Positions 23,293 to 35,052 of a stretch of DNA of 64,000 nt are shown here, piece by piece. The notes under the pieces are model-generated. The model had not been told where the DNA came from and ran no database searches. It worked only from the letters and a program-made list of their open reading frames with translations. The DNA comes from Tiliqua scincoides (lineage: Eukaryota; Chordata; Lepidosauria; Squamata; Scincidae). How positions within the stretch are numbered: position 1 is the stretch's first letter; every line of letters starts with the position of its first letter. The stretch is from positions 103,424,659 to 103,488,658 of the forward strand of contig NC_089822.1 in NCBI RefSeq assembly GCF_035046505.1. The letters run 5' to 3'. The translations under genes and the position numbers were made by a program.

Positions 23293-24178
23293 CAATCGAG
23301 ATGGGTTGTAGTTGAAACATGAGTCACTGTGGCCAGATCTGAACTTTGTTAGGAATGGACCCAGCTGGCATGCCAATCAACCATTCCTGACTGTGTCCTG
23401 TTTCAGGTTTGGTCCTGAAAGACTTTCAGACTGCAAGTCTGCAATTTTAAGGGGGGTTCTACCCTAGAGGATATATTTTTAGAAAGACTCTATTGACTAT
23501 TCACAGAGCGAAGGAATAGAGAAGACAGTGAAGAAAATATACTAGCAGGCATTTAAGGTGAAGACTTGCAGTGCTTGACTTGCACATGTGAATGGGCCAA
23601 TGCAGACATAACTCCATAAAAAACCTTCTACATTGCTTTCCATCATCCAAATGCAATAGAGTCAGTTCACACATTTAGCTCCCCCCCCCCCAATAATCAA
23701 TCAAGTGTAAGATAAATCAAGGGATGTTTTCCACATGGGTGTGCAAACCAGCCACAAGTGATTCAGTAACAGACAGCCCTTGCCCCCTTCCTCCACCTTA
23801 CCTAAACAAAATGAACTTACTTTTAGGATCTGAGAGTAGGAAGCACCAGATAAAATATTTTGCTTCAGTGTGGGTTTAAAATGAATGCAAGGCAAGCAGT
23901 TTGAGAAAAAGCAGCCAGTTTGTGTTTGGGGATGGACCAGGGTAGTGGGCTAAAGGGTACAGAGTTAGTCAAGCTGTTTTATAAATGCCAAGTTTAAAAT
24001 TTAACTTTCTGGTAGACTTTGTACCGATTGGGATGTTCTGGACATGCTTTGGCCTAACAGTCATAATATACTGGCTGCACATTCCCTAAGTGATGTTTTA
24101 CTGTAGCTGGGAACATGAAACCAGCATGCTTGACAGTGCTTTGAATGATCCTGGGCTGCTGTCATGGTCATACTAAAG

Positions 24179-24606
24179 CAGTGGTTCCCAACCTTTGGGA
24201 GCCCATGTACTGCGGAGGCAAAAATTGCAATTGTCATGGACCACATGCAAACCTAACACCCCCTGCACACACAAAAATACAATTAAATTTGGTAGTCCAT
24301 GGGGAGTGCTCAGTGAGACAATGGAAGTGCTGGCTGAGACTGTGGACAGTCCATTCTCTGTCTCTGGTGGTCTATAAGGAAGTGTCTCGCCAAGCCCGCA
24401 CTCCTCCACAGACTGCAAGAGAGGGCGGAGAATGGACTGCCCACACCCGCAGCTAACATTTTGGTGGTCCATGAGGGAGCACTCGCTCGGTGAGGTGCTG
24501 GAAGTGATAGAAGGCAATCATCCTTTTTTCCCTGAGACCTCGTGGACCACTTCTCAGGGTCTCATGGGCCACTTGCGGTCCAAGGACCATAGGTTGGGAA
24601 ACACTG
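24179..24606. mobile_element. hAT MITE (CAGTGGTTCCCAACC family), 428 bp
   Basis: Termini CAGTGGTTCCCAACCTTTGG and AGGTTGGGAAACACTG are inverted. Target duplication not clear. Interior repeats GGTCCATG(G/A)GG twice. Confidence 0.75.
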
Positions 24607-25259
24607 GATTAGATCCATACCCTACTTTTCAGCCAAGATTGTGGATAGATGGATAGATCCATGCCCTCTTTTTTCAGCCATACACCTCATGAAGTTACCC
24701 GAAGTAGCTTACAATTTAAATGAATGCAAAGGTACATATGAGGGCAAGCTTGATACAGTACTTGTGGGACAGTGTGTTCTGGAGGTCAGTGATAAGAATC
24801 CAGGGTCTGGGTTCTGTAGCCTCCTTTTCCATGCACTGACTGCACACAGATTTGTTGTCTGAATGAGGCTAAAGCTTTGGGGAGTCATTATGTCTCCACT
24901 TTCAAGGACATAAATATTTTCCGTTATTAACCTGCAGTACATTTCAAGAAAGACACACTGCTTGGCCTGAAGATGCATCCTTTATTCTAAGTATGCATGG
25001 GTTAGGTTTGCCAATCTTGGCTGAAAAGCGTTCGGTACCCCTGGCCACCTGCATAAGCAGGTATAGCATGGGGAGGCATGGAGGAGTGTTTTGGGCCAGG
25101 AGGAGGCAGAATGGCACAGATTCGGCCCAGGTGGGGGTGGGATTAGCAGAGGCCTCTGTCATGGATATGTACAGTTTAGGCCTAGTAGCATTGCAAAGCC
25201 TGAACCAAGCTAAAACAGTAACACAGAAGTGGCTTGCATTTCCTAGCTGCTAAGAATTT

Positions 25260-25958
25260 ACAACTCAATGGAAGGTGATTATGTAGCACCTAGGCAGCCA
25301 GAAAGACGCCCATCAAGGATGGAATGCAGCTGTAGATCTCCAGGGGGGAGGCAAGAGCTGAGAGGGCGAGCTTCCAGCCCACTTCCAGAGGACAGGGTCT
25401 TTGGTCTTTGTCTCTTGGTGAGATAGGAGGTGGGTGCACATCCTGCCCCGCCAGGACCATGTGGCCCATAGGTAACTGGGCCTGAGGATCTACAAAAGAA
25501 GCTGACCCAGGTGAGAGTCAGAGAATAATAGAGTTAGCCAGTTAGCTTTGTTGTTTTATGCTGATATGTTTCCTAGAAGTTTTTATGCCTCTAGCATTTG
25601 CTGCCTTTTGTAACTTTTTGTAACCCTATGTACTTTATAAAGTAAAAATCCTTTTACCATGTTGGTTCATTGTCTGTTGGGGACAAAGGTTCAGAATCCT
25701 ACTTAGCCGTTAAGCAAGCTACCAAAAATCCTCATTGTGGACTAGTAACTTGAGGACTGAGACTTTAAGTAAAGAAAGTGCTCAGTGCCTACAAGGGATA
25801 TAGTTAAGCCTAGAGGGTCTCGGTGTCCCTGGACTAAGGCACTGGCTCTTACAGGGTGGTGGCAGTACTACCGAACAGGGGATCTTTGAGGGCTCTAGGG
25901 TTCAAAACCAACAACTCTGAGCACCCCAAAACCCTGGGAGTGAGACCAAGTATACAAC
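25260..25958 (+). mobile_element. LTR-retroelement end fragment (LTR plus possible primer-binding site)
   Basis: An LTR-like stretch ends CTCTTACA at about 25852 and is followed by TGGTGGCAGTACTACC, which looks like a primer-binding site. The sequence stops where the right arm of the inverted repeat begins. Broken; family and left edge uncertain. Confidence 0.4.
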
Positions 25959-25959
25959 A

Positions 25960-27040
25960 GCCTCCTACTCTGCATGCTAACCTCCTTCCTGGGCTAGGCA
26001 GCTCTACATGAGGCCATTCAGAATTGTGCCACCTATGCAGTTGAAAGAGAACCGAGTAGCCACAGAGTTGTCTGGGGCAAGGAGGAAAATATTCCCTTTC
26101 CCCAAGGAGACTTCTAGCTGGCTCCCAACTAATGCTGAATACAGTGCAGGCCAGGCGGCCTGGCTGTACAAATGCTAGTTGGGATTTGATTGTGAGTTTG
26201 GGGACTGTCTGGAAGGAGAGTAGACTTTGAAGGGGGGGATCTATGACCTTTCAGCACCATGACAAGAACTGTTCATTAACAGTTGCCTCCAACAGCACAT
26301 TAATATTGAATTATCTGGGTACCGAAAAAACAGCATAAGCCATGAGAGGCCATGAATTCAGGCTTGGCACACCTCCCTCTGTATGTATCTGAGTTCTGGC
26401 TTATCCTTGCTTTAATTTGGCTTGATCAACAACGGATGTGAAACCCAGCCATCTATCTAGTCACTTTCACTGAAGCATGGGTGCAATCTAACAGCCAGTG
26501 AAAACCACAAGTAATCTACGTATTAAAACATTTTTTCAGAATAAAGGGAGAGGATAAGATGGCATAGCAAGCCAATTCCAACAAATCAAAGGAGTACTTA
26601 TTGCAAGCTGATTTCTGTGATCAGGTCATTACGTTACTGACTGAAGACTGCCAAAGCTCAGTAAGGAAGTCAGAATTTGCAGGGGTATTACAGCTGAGGG
26701 CGCCTTTCTGGGATTTACTTCCAAGTTTAGGAGTGTGTTTAGGATTGCAGCCTCAGATTAAGCGACTTTTATATTTGTTCATGGCAGGTCACCCTTGCCT
26801 TACTTGCATGCCCACAATTGTAACAGATTCATTCTCAAACTTTTAGCACCAGGATTCACTTTTTATAATGAGAATCTGTCAGGACCCACTGGAAGTGATG
26901 TCATGGCCAGAAGTGACATCATCAAGCAGGAAAATTTTTAACAATCCTCGGCTGAATCCTACCCACATTTACCCAGGAGTAAGTCCCATTTACGATCATT
27001 GTTAAAAGCATATACATAGTAGCCTGTTAAAAGAACAGAT
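25960..27040. repeat. right arm of 1.08-kb inverted repeat (upstream of HAO2)
   Basis: Partner of 19930-21006 in opposite orientation; the 4.95 kb between the arms holds HAO2 coding exons 1 and 2. On the outer side this arm continues into more of the hAT element (to about 27115), which the left arm lacks, so the hAT was probably complete here first. Confidence 0.9.
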
Positions 27041-27121
27041 CTGTAACATTTCCCCAAATGCAGTCACATCTCATGGTAGCATCAAGTCTAATATATGAAA
27101 AAATAGAATATTGAAACTAAT

Positions 27122-27325
27122 GGGAACCCAGCGTCAAAAACACACATCCACAATCACATCTAGTTTGACCCAAGTAGAATAGAAAATGTTGGGAGAGAGC
27201 CAGGCTACATCAGTTAGGTTCTTATTTTCTCATGAATTCAAGCAAGGCCTGCGGATCTGATTCCACCATGTTCTAAAAAACACAGAAGCAGTCCAGAATA
27301 GTCTCTAGAGAGGGCTCTCCCAGCA
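27122..27325 (-). repeat. dispersed repeat copy A, inverted to 28966-29165
   Basis: Minus strand shares CATGGTGGAATCA, AGGCCTTGC, TGAATTCATGAGAAA, TGTAGCCTGGCTC and TTTTCTATTCTACTT with copy B at about 85% identity. Unknown family. Confidence 0.7.
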
Positions 27326-28542
27326 ACCCAAGCAGCTGCTTTCAGATTGTAAATGAGGCTACAGTAAGCCCAGCAATAGTACTGTCAGTGACCTGCAGTG
27401 CACTCAGCTGTTTCCCAATCGGTTTGCCAACCATCTTGTTATGCGGGAACTCTGTTCCTTGGCAAGCTGTCCAATAGTCATGTAGTAGTGATACTATTCT
27501 AAACGTGGTGGTGCTGGCTACGGCTTGACATGTGCAACAAAGCCTATGCCTGCAGTACAGCCATGGATGCAGCGATGGGGGATGGTTCCATTTCCCCATG
27601 CTCTCCCCACTAGATGTCAGTGTGGCTCCGCAAATCTTCACTTGCACAGCAGGAATATAATGCTCCTTCTTCTGGTTGGGCACCTGGGAAAGTTAACAGG
27701 ATGGCCCTTAAATCAAAGTCTGCTTATACCCAGAGAAATCTTCATTATGTGCCTTTAATCTCGTTCTTAAATTGAGAGAGGATAAAGGAGGGGAAGTAGA
27801 TCATTTAAGGCCCCCCCCCTTTCCAATTAGGAGTTCCTTTTTTTCCCCTTTTATCATAGATTCTGCAGAAGAAAACTATTGCAAACCACTTAAAGAGTTT
27901 AGAATAAAACAAGTTACATTTTAAAATGAAGGTTAATAAGTTTCAACATAGAAAGAAGTGGCAGAAGAGAACACACTCATGAAGAAACTTCAGTGTGGTT
28001 TTTTGTGGTTGTATAGTCCAAAGGGATGTGGCTGTGGAACATGACTATGGGGGGGAGTGACTTGATGAGCTCCTGGACGTCAGTATTACTCCCCATCCAT
28101 ATTTAAGATGAAATATCATGGACAGCATCAGTTTAGGCTTAAAATCACAGTGCTTTTTGATGCATCTGCCCCAGGTGCTTTGCCAGGTGGGGGGGCGGGG
28201 GGGCATGAAGCCACCAGTGCCTCCTCCTTTAAGAGAAACTGGAAGTGACTGCCTCGTGCCACTCAGAGGAGGGGGTGCTCGCTGTGGGAGCTCTCTTTCA
28301 AAGGGGAGCCTCCACAGGAGAAGGAATGGGGGGCATGAAGCTACCAGGGCCTCCTCCTCCAGGAGGGCCATAAGGAGTGCAAGGCTCTCACTTCCAGGTT
28401 CACCCTGGAGGAGAAGGCCCTGGTGGCTTGGTGCCCCAAGCGGGCAACCTACTAGGAGGTAAGAAAAAATATTTAGAAATAAAAAATATCCCCCACATCA
28501 CACCATAGCATACAGCGCAAAATCCATTGGCATGGCATTGGC

Positions 28543-28683
28543 TGCAACTGTTACCCTGCACATGCCTGATCTCGGAAGCTAAGTAGGGTCAGGCCTGGTT
28601 AGTACTTGGATGGGAGACCGTCTCGGAATACCGGATGCTGTAGGCTTATACCATAGTCTTTCGAGACTGAAGGTTGCCAACCA
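28543..28683 (+). mobile_element. 5S rRNA-headed SINE, copy 1
   Basis: Head keeps the 5S internal promoter: AAGCTAAGTAGGGT (box A), GCCTGGTTAGTAC and TTGGATGGGAGACC (box C). It lacks about 9 bases of the head. The 3' tail TACCATAGTCTTTCGAGAC then TGAAGGTTGCCAA matches the LINE at 47 kb. Not a functional 5S gene: 5' end replaced by GCAACTGTTACCCTGCA and a LINE-like tail added. Confidence 0.88.
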
Positions 28684-28965
28684 TGGCTGCAGGCTATAAC
28701 ATGGCAGGGATTAGGATTTACCATTTTTCAAATGTCCACTTTTAGCTCAGATTTCAGCTCTTCTTTACCTTGGTTTATAAAGCAGGAAAGAGGGCATCTT
28801 CTCTCAAGGGCGCCACAGTTTATGTATATACTCATTCATTCATCCAGTCAGCAACATGGCACTGTATGAAGAGAACAGATCCCGGCCTCAAGGGTGTCAT
28901 CATCTAGAAACCGATGTGAGGGAGATGACTGAGGGGTATGTGCCGCCACAACCAAGAAGGCCCCC

Positions 28966-29165
28966 TCTAGAGACCATTTCAAACTGCTTCTGTGCTTTGT
29001 GCGACATGGTGGAATCATTTCCAGATCTGCAGGCCTTGCCTGAATTCATGAGAAAGAAAGGACCCAGCTAATGTAGCCTGGCTCCCTCCCAGCATTTTCT
29101 ATTCTACTTTGGGTCAAACTAGATGTGCTTGTGGATGTGTGCTTTTGACGCTGGATTTTTTTTTT
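28966..29165 (+). repeat. dispersed repeat copy B
   Basis: Inverted partner of 27122-27325, separated from it by 1.64 kb; ends in a T-rich run TTGACGCTGGATTTTTT. Confidence 0.7.
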
Positions 29166-30488
29166 CTTTTTAAACAAATAACAGGTGATGTCTCTCTGTG
29201 TGTAGAATGGCCCAAACCCATTTTTTAAAGGACTGGCGTAGATCTGAGCAGGGCCATTAGGGAACCACAGAGTGGTCCGAGAGGTTTGTCTTTACTTACC
29301 TCTTCCAGCTGGCCTTGTCCTCAGTCAGCCTGCTGTGGTCACCATGCAGGCCGGCCCAAGATAGGATTGAACCGTAAGGGACCTCCAAGCAAACAGTATT
29401 TTAGGTACCTGGTGCTATCCCGCCACATCTTCATGAGGCCTGCAGTCAACGCTGGAAGGTAGGGGCTCTCCTTTGTTGCACCTCCAAATTAATCATGTTT
29501 ACATCTGGCCCGAGACAACGTCAAGCAAAGATGTGTTTCCAGTTAAAGCTTTAAGCTGCATCACAAAGGCAGAATATGTCTATTAGTTAATAGCCTGTAT
29601 CATTTTTCATGCCTTTTAAAGTCATAAATATTTTGAATATCAAAGCATTCTTCTCTGGTGTGTGTACGTATCTCTTTCTCCTAAGTGCCTTCCTGTAATG
29701 GCTTTTCTTTTCTTTTTCTTTTTTTCTTCTGCTTGACTCCGTTTGCCAGAGTTGATGCATGATGTAGTCTGAAACTAGCTGTGAAACTTTTACCAAGGCA
29801 AACTTTCTCTGGCTACTCTTACCTCTGTATTTGATTGCTATGACTTTTATTCCCAAATTCTTACGGATCCATAAAATATTAGACTTTTGCAGAACCATAT
29901 TACTGTTAAATATCAGCAAACTTATCCTAGGTATCTGAATGTAACTTACAGGGTGTTTCGTAAGGCTTATTTCCAAGGTACTGTCTATAGACTGCAGCCT
30001 TAAGCTCAATAGGTGTGGAGTGTGTGCAATGTTCCCATGTGGCTGTGATTCTTCAGCTACTTGCTAAAGCAATGGCTTCCTTTTTCCTCTCTATGGAGCA
30101 CAGACAATTCCTTATGAATTCTGTAATCACTGAGTGCGGTAGATACACCAGCAGTATTTTTCCCACCCTGGTTGTTTCTCACTTCAGGCTCAGACTCTGG
30201 GAGGTGAGGAGCTTCCTTATTTTCAGGGTCTGCAACATCATGGCTGTTTGACTCAGAGGAGGGACACACTCCTTAGTGATAAGCCCCCTGTTGTCTGCTG
30301 CCATGGTATATAGTGGGCAGTGGTAAGGGGGCAGCATACTAACAGCCACGACAGCAGGTGGCTATCAGGTATGTGGGTATGGCTAGCTGGGTGGGCTGCT
30401 ACAGTAGATGCCATATGTCACATGCCAGCCAAATGATTGGCCCAAGCAGTGCTCCTTCTGATAGGTCCATGTACTACAACCTGCCAGG
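29166..30488. other. intergenic, no gene seen
   Basis: AT-rich with T tracts near 29156-29170 and 29705-29730; the minus-strand frame at 29587-30009 has no recognisable domain. Confidence 0.4.
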
Positions 30489-31083
30489 CAGGTGTACTTG
30501 TCTGAGGTGATGCAAGGTGTTAAATCGCAGCTTGGGGGTTCTCCTGGACTTGCAGCTCCTCCTGGATGTCCAGCTGTGGCCAGGAGCGCCTTTGCCCAGC
30601 TTCGGATGTCCAGGTGCGGCAGCTGCGGCTGTACCTGTCTCGGGCGGATCTGGCCACGGTGGTCCATGCCATGGTGACATCAAGATTAGATTATTGTAAT
30701 ACGCTCTGCGTGGGGCTGCCCCTGAAGACGGTCCAGAAGCTACAGCTAGTGCAGAATGCAGCAGCTCATGTAGCTGCTGGAGGTCAGCGGTTTGACTATG
30801 TCACGCCGCTGCTCCGGCAGCTGAACCGGCTGCCCATTTGTTTCCGGGCTGAATTCAAGGTGCTGCTTTTGACCTTTAAAGCCCTAAACAGCTTGGGACC
30901 AGTGTATTTGAGAGACCGCCTGCTTCCGTATAGTCCGGTCTGTTCTCTGAGGTCATCAGAAGGGGCCCTGTTGGTTGTACCATCATTGAGAGTGGTGAAG
31001 GGGATGGCGGCCAGAAACAGGGCCTTTTCAGTGGTGGCGCCTGCACTGTGGAATTTCCTCCCCTTTGAGTTGAGAATGGGCAG
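30489..31083 (+). mobile_element. L2-type LINE, reverse transcriptase C-terminal fragment
   Basis: Open frame reads LDYCNTLCVGLPLKTVQKLQ, VQNAAAHVAAGGQRFDYVTP, FKVLLLTFKALNSLGPVYLR, and NRAFSVVAPALWNFLP, the C-terminal region of vertebrate L2-clade LINEs. Lacks both the 5' part and the usual 3' tail; sequence switches directly into CR1 at about 31084. Confidence 0.85.
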
Positions 31084-31691
31084 CAAAATGGCAGATGCGC
31101 TTCAATGTCAGTAAGTGTAAAGTCATGCACATTGGGGCAAAAAATCAAAACTTTAGATATAGGCTGATGGGTTCTGAGCTGTCTGTGACAGATCAGGAGA
31201 GAGATCTTGGGGTGGTGGTGGACAGGTCGATGAAAGTGTCGACCCAATGTGCGGCGGCAGTGAAGAAGGCCAATTCTATGCTTGGGATCATTAGGAAGGG
31301 TATTGAGAACAAAACGGCTAGTATTATAATGCCGTTGTACAAATCTATGGTAAGGCCACACCTGGAGTATTGTGTCCAGTTCTGGTGGCCGCATCTCAAA
31401 AAAGACATAGTGGAAATGGAAAAGGTGCAAAAGAGAGCGACTAAGATGATTACGGGGCTGGGGCACCTTCCTTATGAGGAAAGGCTACGGCGTTTGGGCC
31501 TCTTCAGCCTAGAAAAGAGACGCCTGAGGGGGGACATGATTGAGACATACAAAATTATGCAGGGAATGGACAGAGTGGATAGGGAGATGCTCTTTACACT
31601 CTCACATAATACCAGAACCAGGGGACATCCACTCAAATTGAGTGTTGGGCAGGTTAGGACAGACAAAAGAAAATATTTCTTTACTCAGCCA
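31084..31691 (+). mobile_element. CR1 LINE, reverse transcriptase C-terminal fragment
   Basis: Open frame 31095-31703 reads KCKVMHIGAKNQNFRYRLMG, ERDLGVVVDRSMKVSTQC, PHLEYCVQFWWPHLKKDIV, EMEKVQKRATKMI and SLEKRRLRGDMIETYKIMQG, all CR1. Ends at KYFFTQP before the family's usual 3' UTR, so both ends are missing. About 200 intact codons suggest moderate age. Confidence 0.9.
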
Positions 31692-31984
31692 TGCAAAAGG
31701 TGAGTGCCTTGCTGGTTAGACATTTTGCCTGTCTCCCAGCCTGTTCCTTGACCCACCAACACCCTGTTTGCCTGAGTGCTGTTGTGGCTCCCTTTGTGAC
31801 TCATTCCAATCCATTCCCTGACAAATGGGTTCCTTCCAGCTGGCAGATGCCCCAATGGGGACTCAGATTATTGCCACGTAGAGGCTTGTGTGTTTGTTTC
31901 AAGTGTTTGCTTCTTCCAAGGGAGCTATCTTTCTACCTATGGTCAGAATGAAGCCCAGAATCGTTTGAAGGTTTTTTTGTATGC

Positions 31985-32070
31985 TGGTTGTTGTTGCATG
32001 TGGTCCACGACAATTCCAGTTTTTGCCTTATGTGGTCCATGGTCTCCTAAAGGTTGGGAACCATTGCACT
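31985..32070. mobile_element. hAT MITE right-end fragment
   Basis: GTGGTCCATGGTCTCC then AAAGGTTGGGAACCATTGCA matches the right end of the 24179-24606 element. Left part missing. Confidence 0.6.
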
Positions 32071-32576
32071 AGAGACAGGGAGGAGCAGCAAAGAGGGAAA
32101 AGAAAAGGTTTCCAAGTGCATTATAGCTACCTGCTTTCCTGAAGAGGAATTTGGAGCTGCCTTGAAGCGATTCTGTAGGTTCTGAGCAGTGTGGAGACTG
32201 TCCAGTTGCACCACACATGGGGTGGATTGCACGTGGGAAGGTTACAGTTTGATGTTCAAAATCCTATATTTAAGGAGCTTTAGCATTGCTGCTATGTGCA
32301 GCTCTGGGGATAACAAAGTTAATTAGCTTATCATGAAGGAAGAAGGGGGTCTGGTGTACTCTGTGTTAGTGTGCAGACGTGTGATTTGGTGGCTGAATGG
32401 GTTTGGGATGAGGGCTGACTCCTATTCCTGGTGCACAATTAAAGGAGATCAGAATGTGGAAGGACAAGGGACGTGACTCAAGGCTGGATGTTGGGAACAG
32501 CTAAAATGCAAAGACTCACATACAAGAGGGGATGTATGGAACAAGGGTTGCATCACAGCAAAAGCAGAAGGTTATA

Positions 32577-32758
32577 CTGTGCCCAAATCCTAACCCACTT
32601 TCCGGCACTGGCATAGCTGTGCCAATGGGACATGTGCTGCATCCTGCAGTTGGGTGGCACTCACGGAGGCCTCCTTAAAGTAAGGAAATGTTTGTTTCCT
32701 TACCTAGGTGCTGCATTGCCCTTATGTCAGTGCTGGAAAGTGGGTTAGGATTGCACTC
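32577..32758. mobile_element. mid-class MITE
   Basis: Starts GTGCCCAAATCCTAACCCAC, ends GGAAAGTGGGTTAGGATTGC: inverted over about 19 bases. Central palindrome arms AAGTAAGGAAATG and TTTCCTTACCT. Confidence 0.75.
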
Positions 32759-33073
32759 TTAAACAGATAAAATACTGTACAGCTGCTTTACAGTATGACA
32801 GACAAAATATGGAAATGACATTCCGGGGGGGAGGTGCAATACAAGCAGGAGGTGACACAGGAAAACAAAGGGGGTTACATTCAGTGGAGCCAATATAAAT
32901 AGAGTGACTAGGATGTGACTGTAAGGAACAGTCCAGTCAGAGGGTTTGAGGCATGACCCGAGTTCTCCAGGAACTTGGCCTGCAGGCCAGAAAGGCAGAA
33001 TCCTGGTGTCCATTTTGTGTGTATGAGTTCTGAGTGAAATAGTTCATCATGCTACGGTGGCATCTGTATATCT

Positions 33074-33553
33074 TGTTGGCATCCTTCAGTCTTGGAAGAC
33101 TATGGTATCGCACTCTGAATGGTGGTTCTGGAACAGAGTGTCCTCTCCAGTACGCGAAGCTTGGGTAGAGTAGATATGGAGGATAGACTGTTACCCATGC
33201 AGCAAATCCCCCCTCTCCACGTCGCTGAAATGGTCCAATGGAAAGGCAGAAGCCAATATGGTTGGTTCCAGCGGCGTCGCAGGAGTTGCCAGAACGTGAC
33301 TGTGTTCAGCCATGAACTGCCTCAGGGGCTCCGGCTCCGGATTTTGCCTCGAGGTTGACTCCTGAAGCCTTTTCCATAACTGGATGTAGCCACAAGGCAG
33401 TGGAGGTTTGGGATCAGAGTTTTCCTTCTCTCAGATGAGCTGCCTTCCCAGGCTAACGAGTCCCATCTACCCGGTGGCTGTTTAGTTGCCTCTTATGACA
33501 AGTACAGCCAAACTGAGGGCCTATTCTTATCCCCCAGGGGTTTGCATCTGGTT
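33074..33553 (-). mobile_element. probable bipartite non-autonomous LINE (or SINE), about 480 bp
   Basis: Read on the minus strand it ends CCAGAACCACC(A)TTCAGAG, then GATACCATAGTCTTCC and AAGACTGAAGGATGCCAA. This is the last 50 or so bases of the LINE at 47165-48242. The preceding 420 bases are non-coding and unlike that LINE's coding region. A 5' leader joined to a LINE 3' tail is the structure described for bipartite non-autonomous LINEs. 5' edge approximate. Confidence 0.6.
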
Positions 33554-34827
33554 GGCACATAAAGCAGGTGCTTGTGTTACCTGGCAGCAACATTTATTCT
33601 GGCATTTATAAAGGCATTAATTAAAAAGAAATAATACTAAAAGATTGATCCGTAACAGTGTGGGGGACCTTAGCAGTTCTTTGCTTTTGCCCCTTTGCTG
33701 CTAATACCAATGTGACATCTGTCTCAGACCCACAATTTGAGAACCACAGCATGGAGGTATTTTCACATGCCATGAAATCACAGTACTTCTGAGAGTATGT
33801 TTTGAATCATATGGTGACAGCCTTGAGGACTTCAGTCTAGTGGCAATAGAATTCTGCCATGTACCTCCCACCTGATGACCACTTGCTTGCTCTCTGTTTC
33901 CCATCAGGAGCCTCCATTGCTGTGCCAGTTTGAAGTTGAATTAGGGATATATAAACATTGAACTAGTTGCAATTCAAAAAACAACTCACACACAAGCACA
34001 CGCGTGTATTACTTATAATTTTGCTTATGCATAAACCGCTAGCCAATTGCCAGAACATTATTTAGAAATCTCATGGATTAGCATGTGAAAATAGTGAATT
34101 AGGGCTTGCTTAGGTAGAAAGAGCAAGAGTCAGTCCTGGCTATTGCAATTTAGCTAAAATTTGGTCTGATCATCCAAGCAAGAGAATTGCAAGCAATCTG
34201 GCACAGATAATCAAAAACATGATGGAGAAACAGATGTTGAACACTTAAGAGACTCTCCTGGAGAACCGAACACAATGGGAAAGGGCTTGAATAATAAAAC
34301 GGAGAGGATCCTGGCAAGAAATATAGCGTGCTGACACTTTTACGACCTGAAATGCTTACAATATACAGAAATGGCGTTTTGTTTGCTTTCCATACACAGC
34401 TTGATATCACATGCTCCGCTCTCTCTGCTGCCACTTGGAGTCAGGGAGGACAATATATTTTCCTTTCCAAACAGACCTAGCGATTCTAGTCAGGTGCAGA
34501 AAGCAAATAAATTACAGGAGACGTTTTGTGTCTATTAATCAATGGGTTTGTCATCTTCCAAGCCTTGATCCCCATGAAAAAAGTGGAGTTAGGAAGGGGG
34601 ATCCAGGCAACAAGCAGTGAAGCAAAGATAAGTGTTGACCAGAGGTAAGTCGGCTGCCCTGGTGCAGGCCTGTGCTCCAAGCTATCAAATGACCATGACC
34701 ATATTTTCCCTTTCAGTCATGGATGCTTCTCAGGAGTGGCCAATAATTGGCCAATTGTTCTTGCCTATTATATATTTTCTTAAATTAAAAATTATTTTAT
34801 TTATTAATAATAAATACTTGTTTTTAT

Positions 34828-34828
34828 T

Positions 34829-34898
<70 letters not shown>
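34828..34898. repeat. (TTA)n microsatellite
   Basis: About 20 uninterrupted ATT/TTA units at 34839-34898, preceded by TTTATTTATTTATT. Immediately followed by a 5S SINE and then an R4-type LINE end. Confidence 0.95.
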
Positions 34899-34899
<1 letters not shown>

Positions 34900-34900
34900 A

Positions 34901-35050
34901 GCAACTGTTACCCTGCATGTGCCTGATCTCGTCTGATCTTGGAAGCTAAGCAGGGTCAGGCCTGGTTACTACTTGGATGGGAGACCGCCTGGGAATACCG
35001 GGCGCTGTAGGCTTACACCAGAGTCTTTCGAAACTGAAGGTTGCCAACCA
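34901..35050 (+). mobile_element. 5S rRNA-headed SINE, copy 2
   Basis: Starts GCAACTGTTACCCTGCATG like copies 1 and 3, full head with TTGGATGGGAGACCGCCTGG and ACCGGGCGCTGTAGGCTT, tail AGTCTTTCGAAACT then GAAGGTTGCCAACCA. Inserted at the edge of the (TTA)n tract. Confidence 0.9.
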
Positions 35051-35052
35051 TG

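Noticed and set aside
20125-26846. Two near-identical 81-codon frames (20125-20370 minus, 26601-26846 plus) as a conserved small gene
   Set aside because: They are the same stretch in the two arms of the inverted repeat. Its sequence includes MITE text (CTGCAATCCTAAACACACTC), so identity reflects DNA duplication rather than selection on protein.
28856-29071. 71-codon plus-strand frame as a small gene
   Set aside because: Its second half lies in a dispersed repeat with an inverted copy at 27122, and no domain is recognisable.
30876-31466. 196-codon minus-strand frame
   Set aside because: It is the antisense shadow of the L2 and CR1 reverse transcriptase frames on the plus strand.
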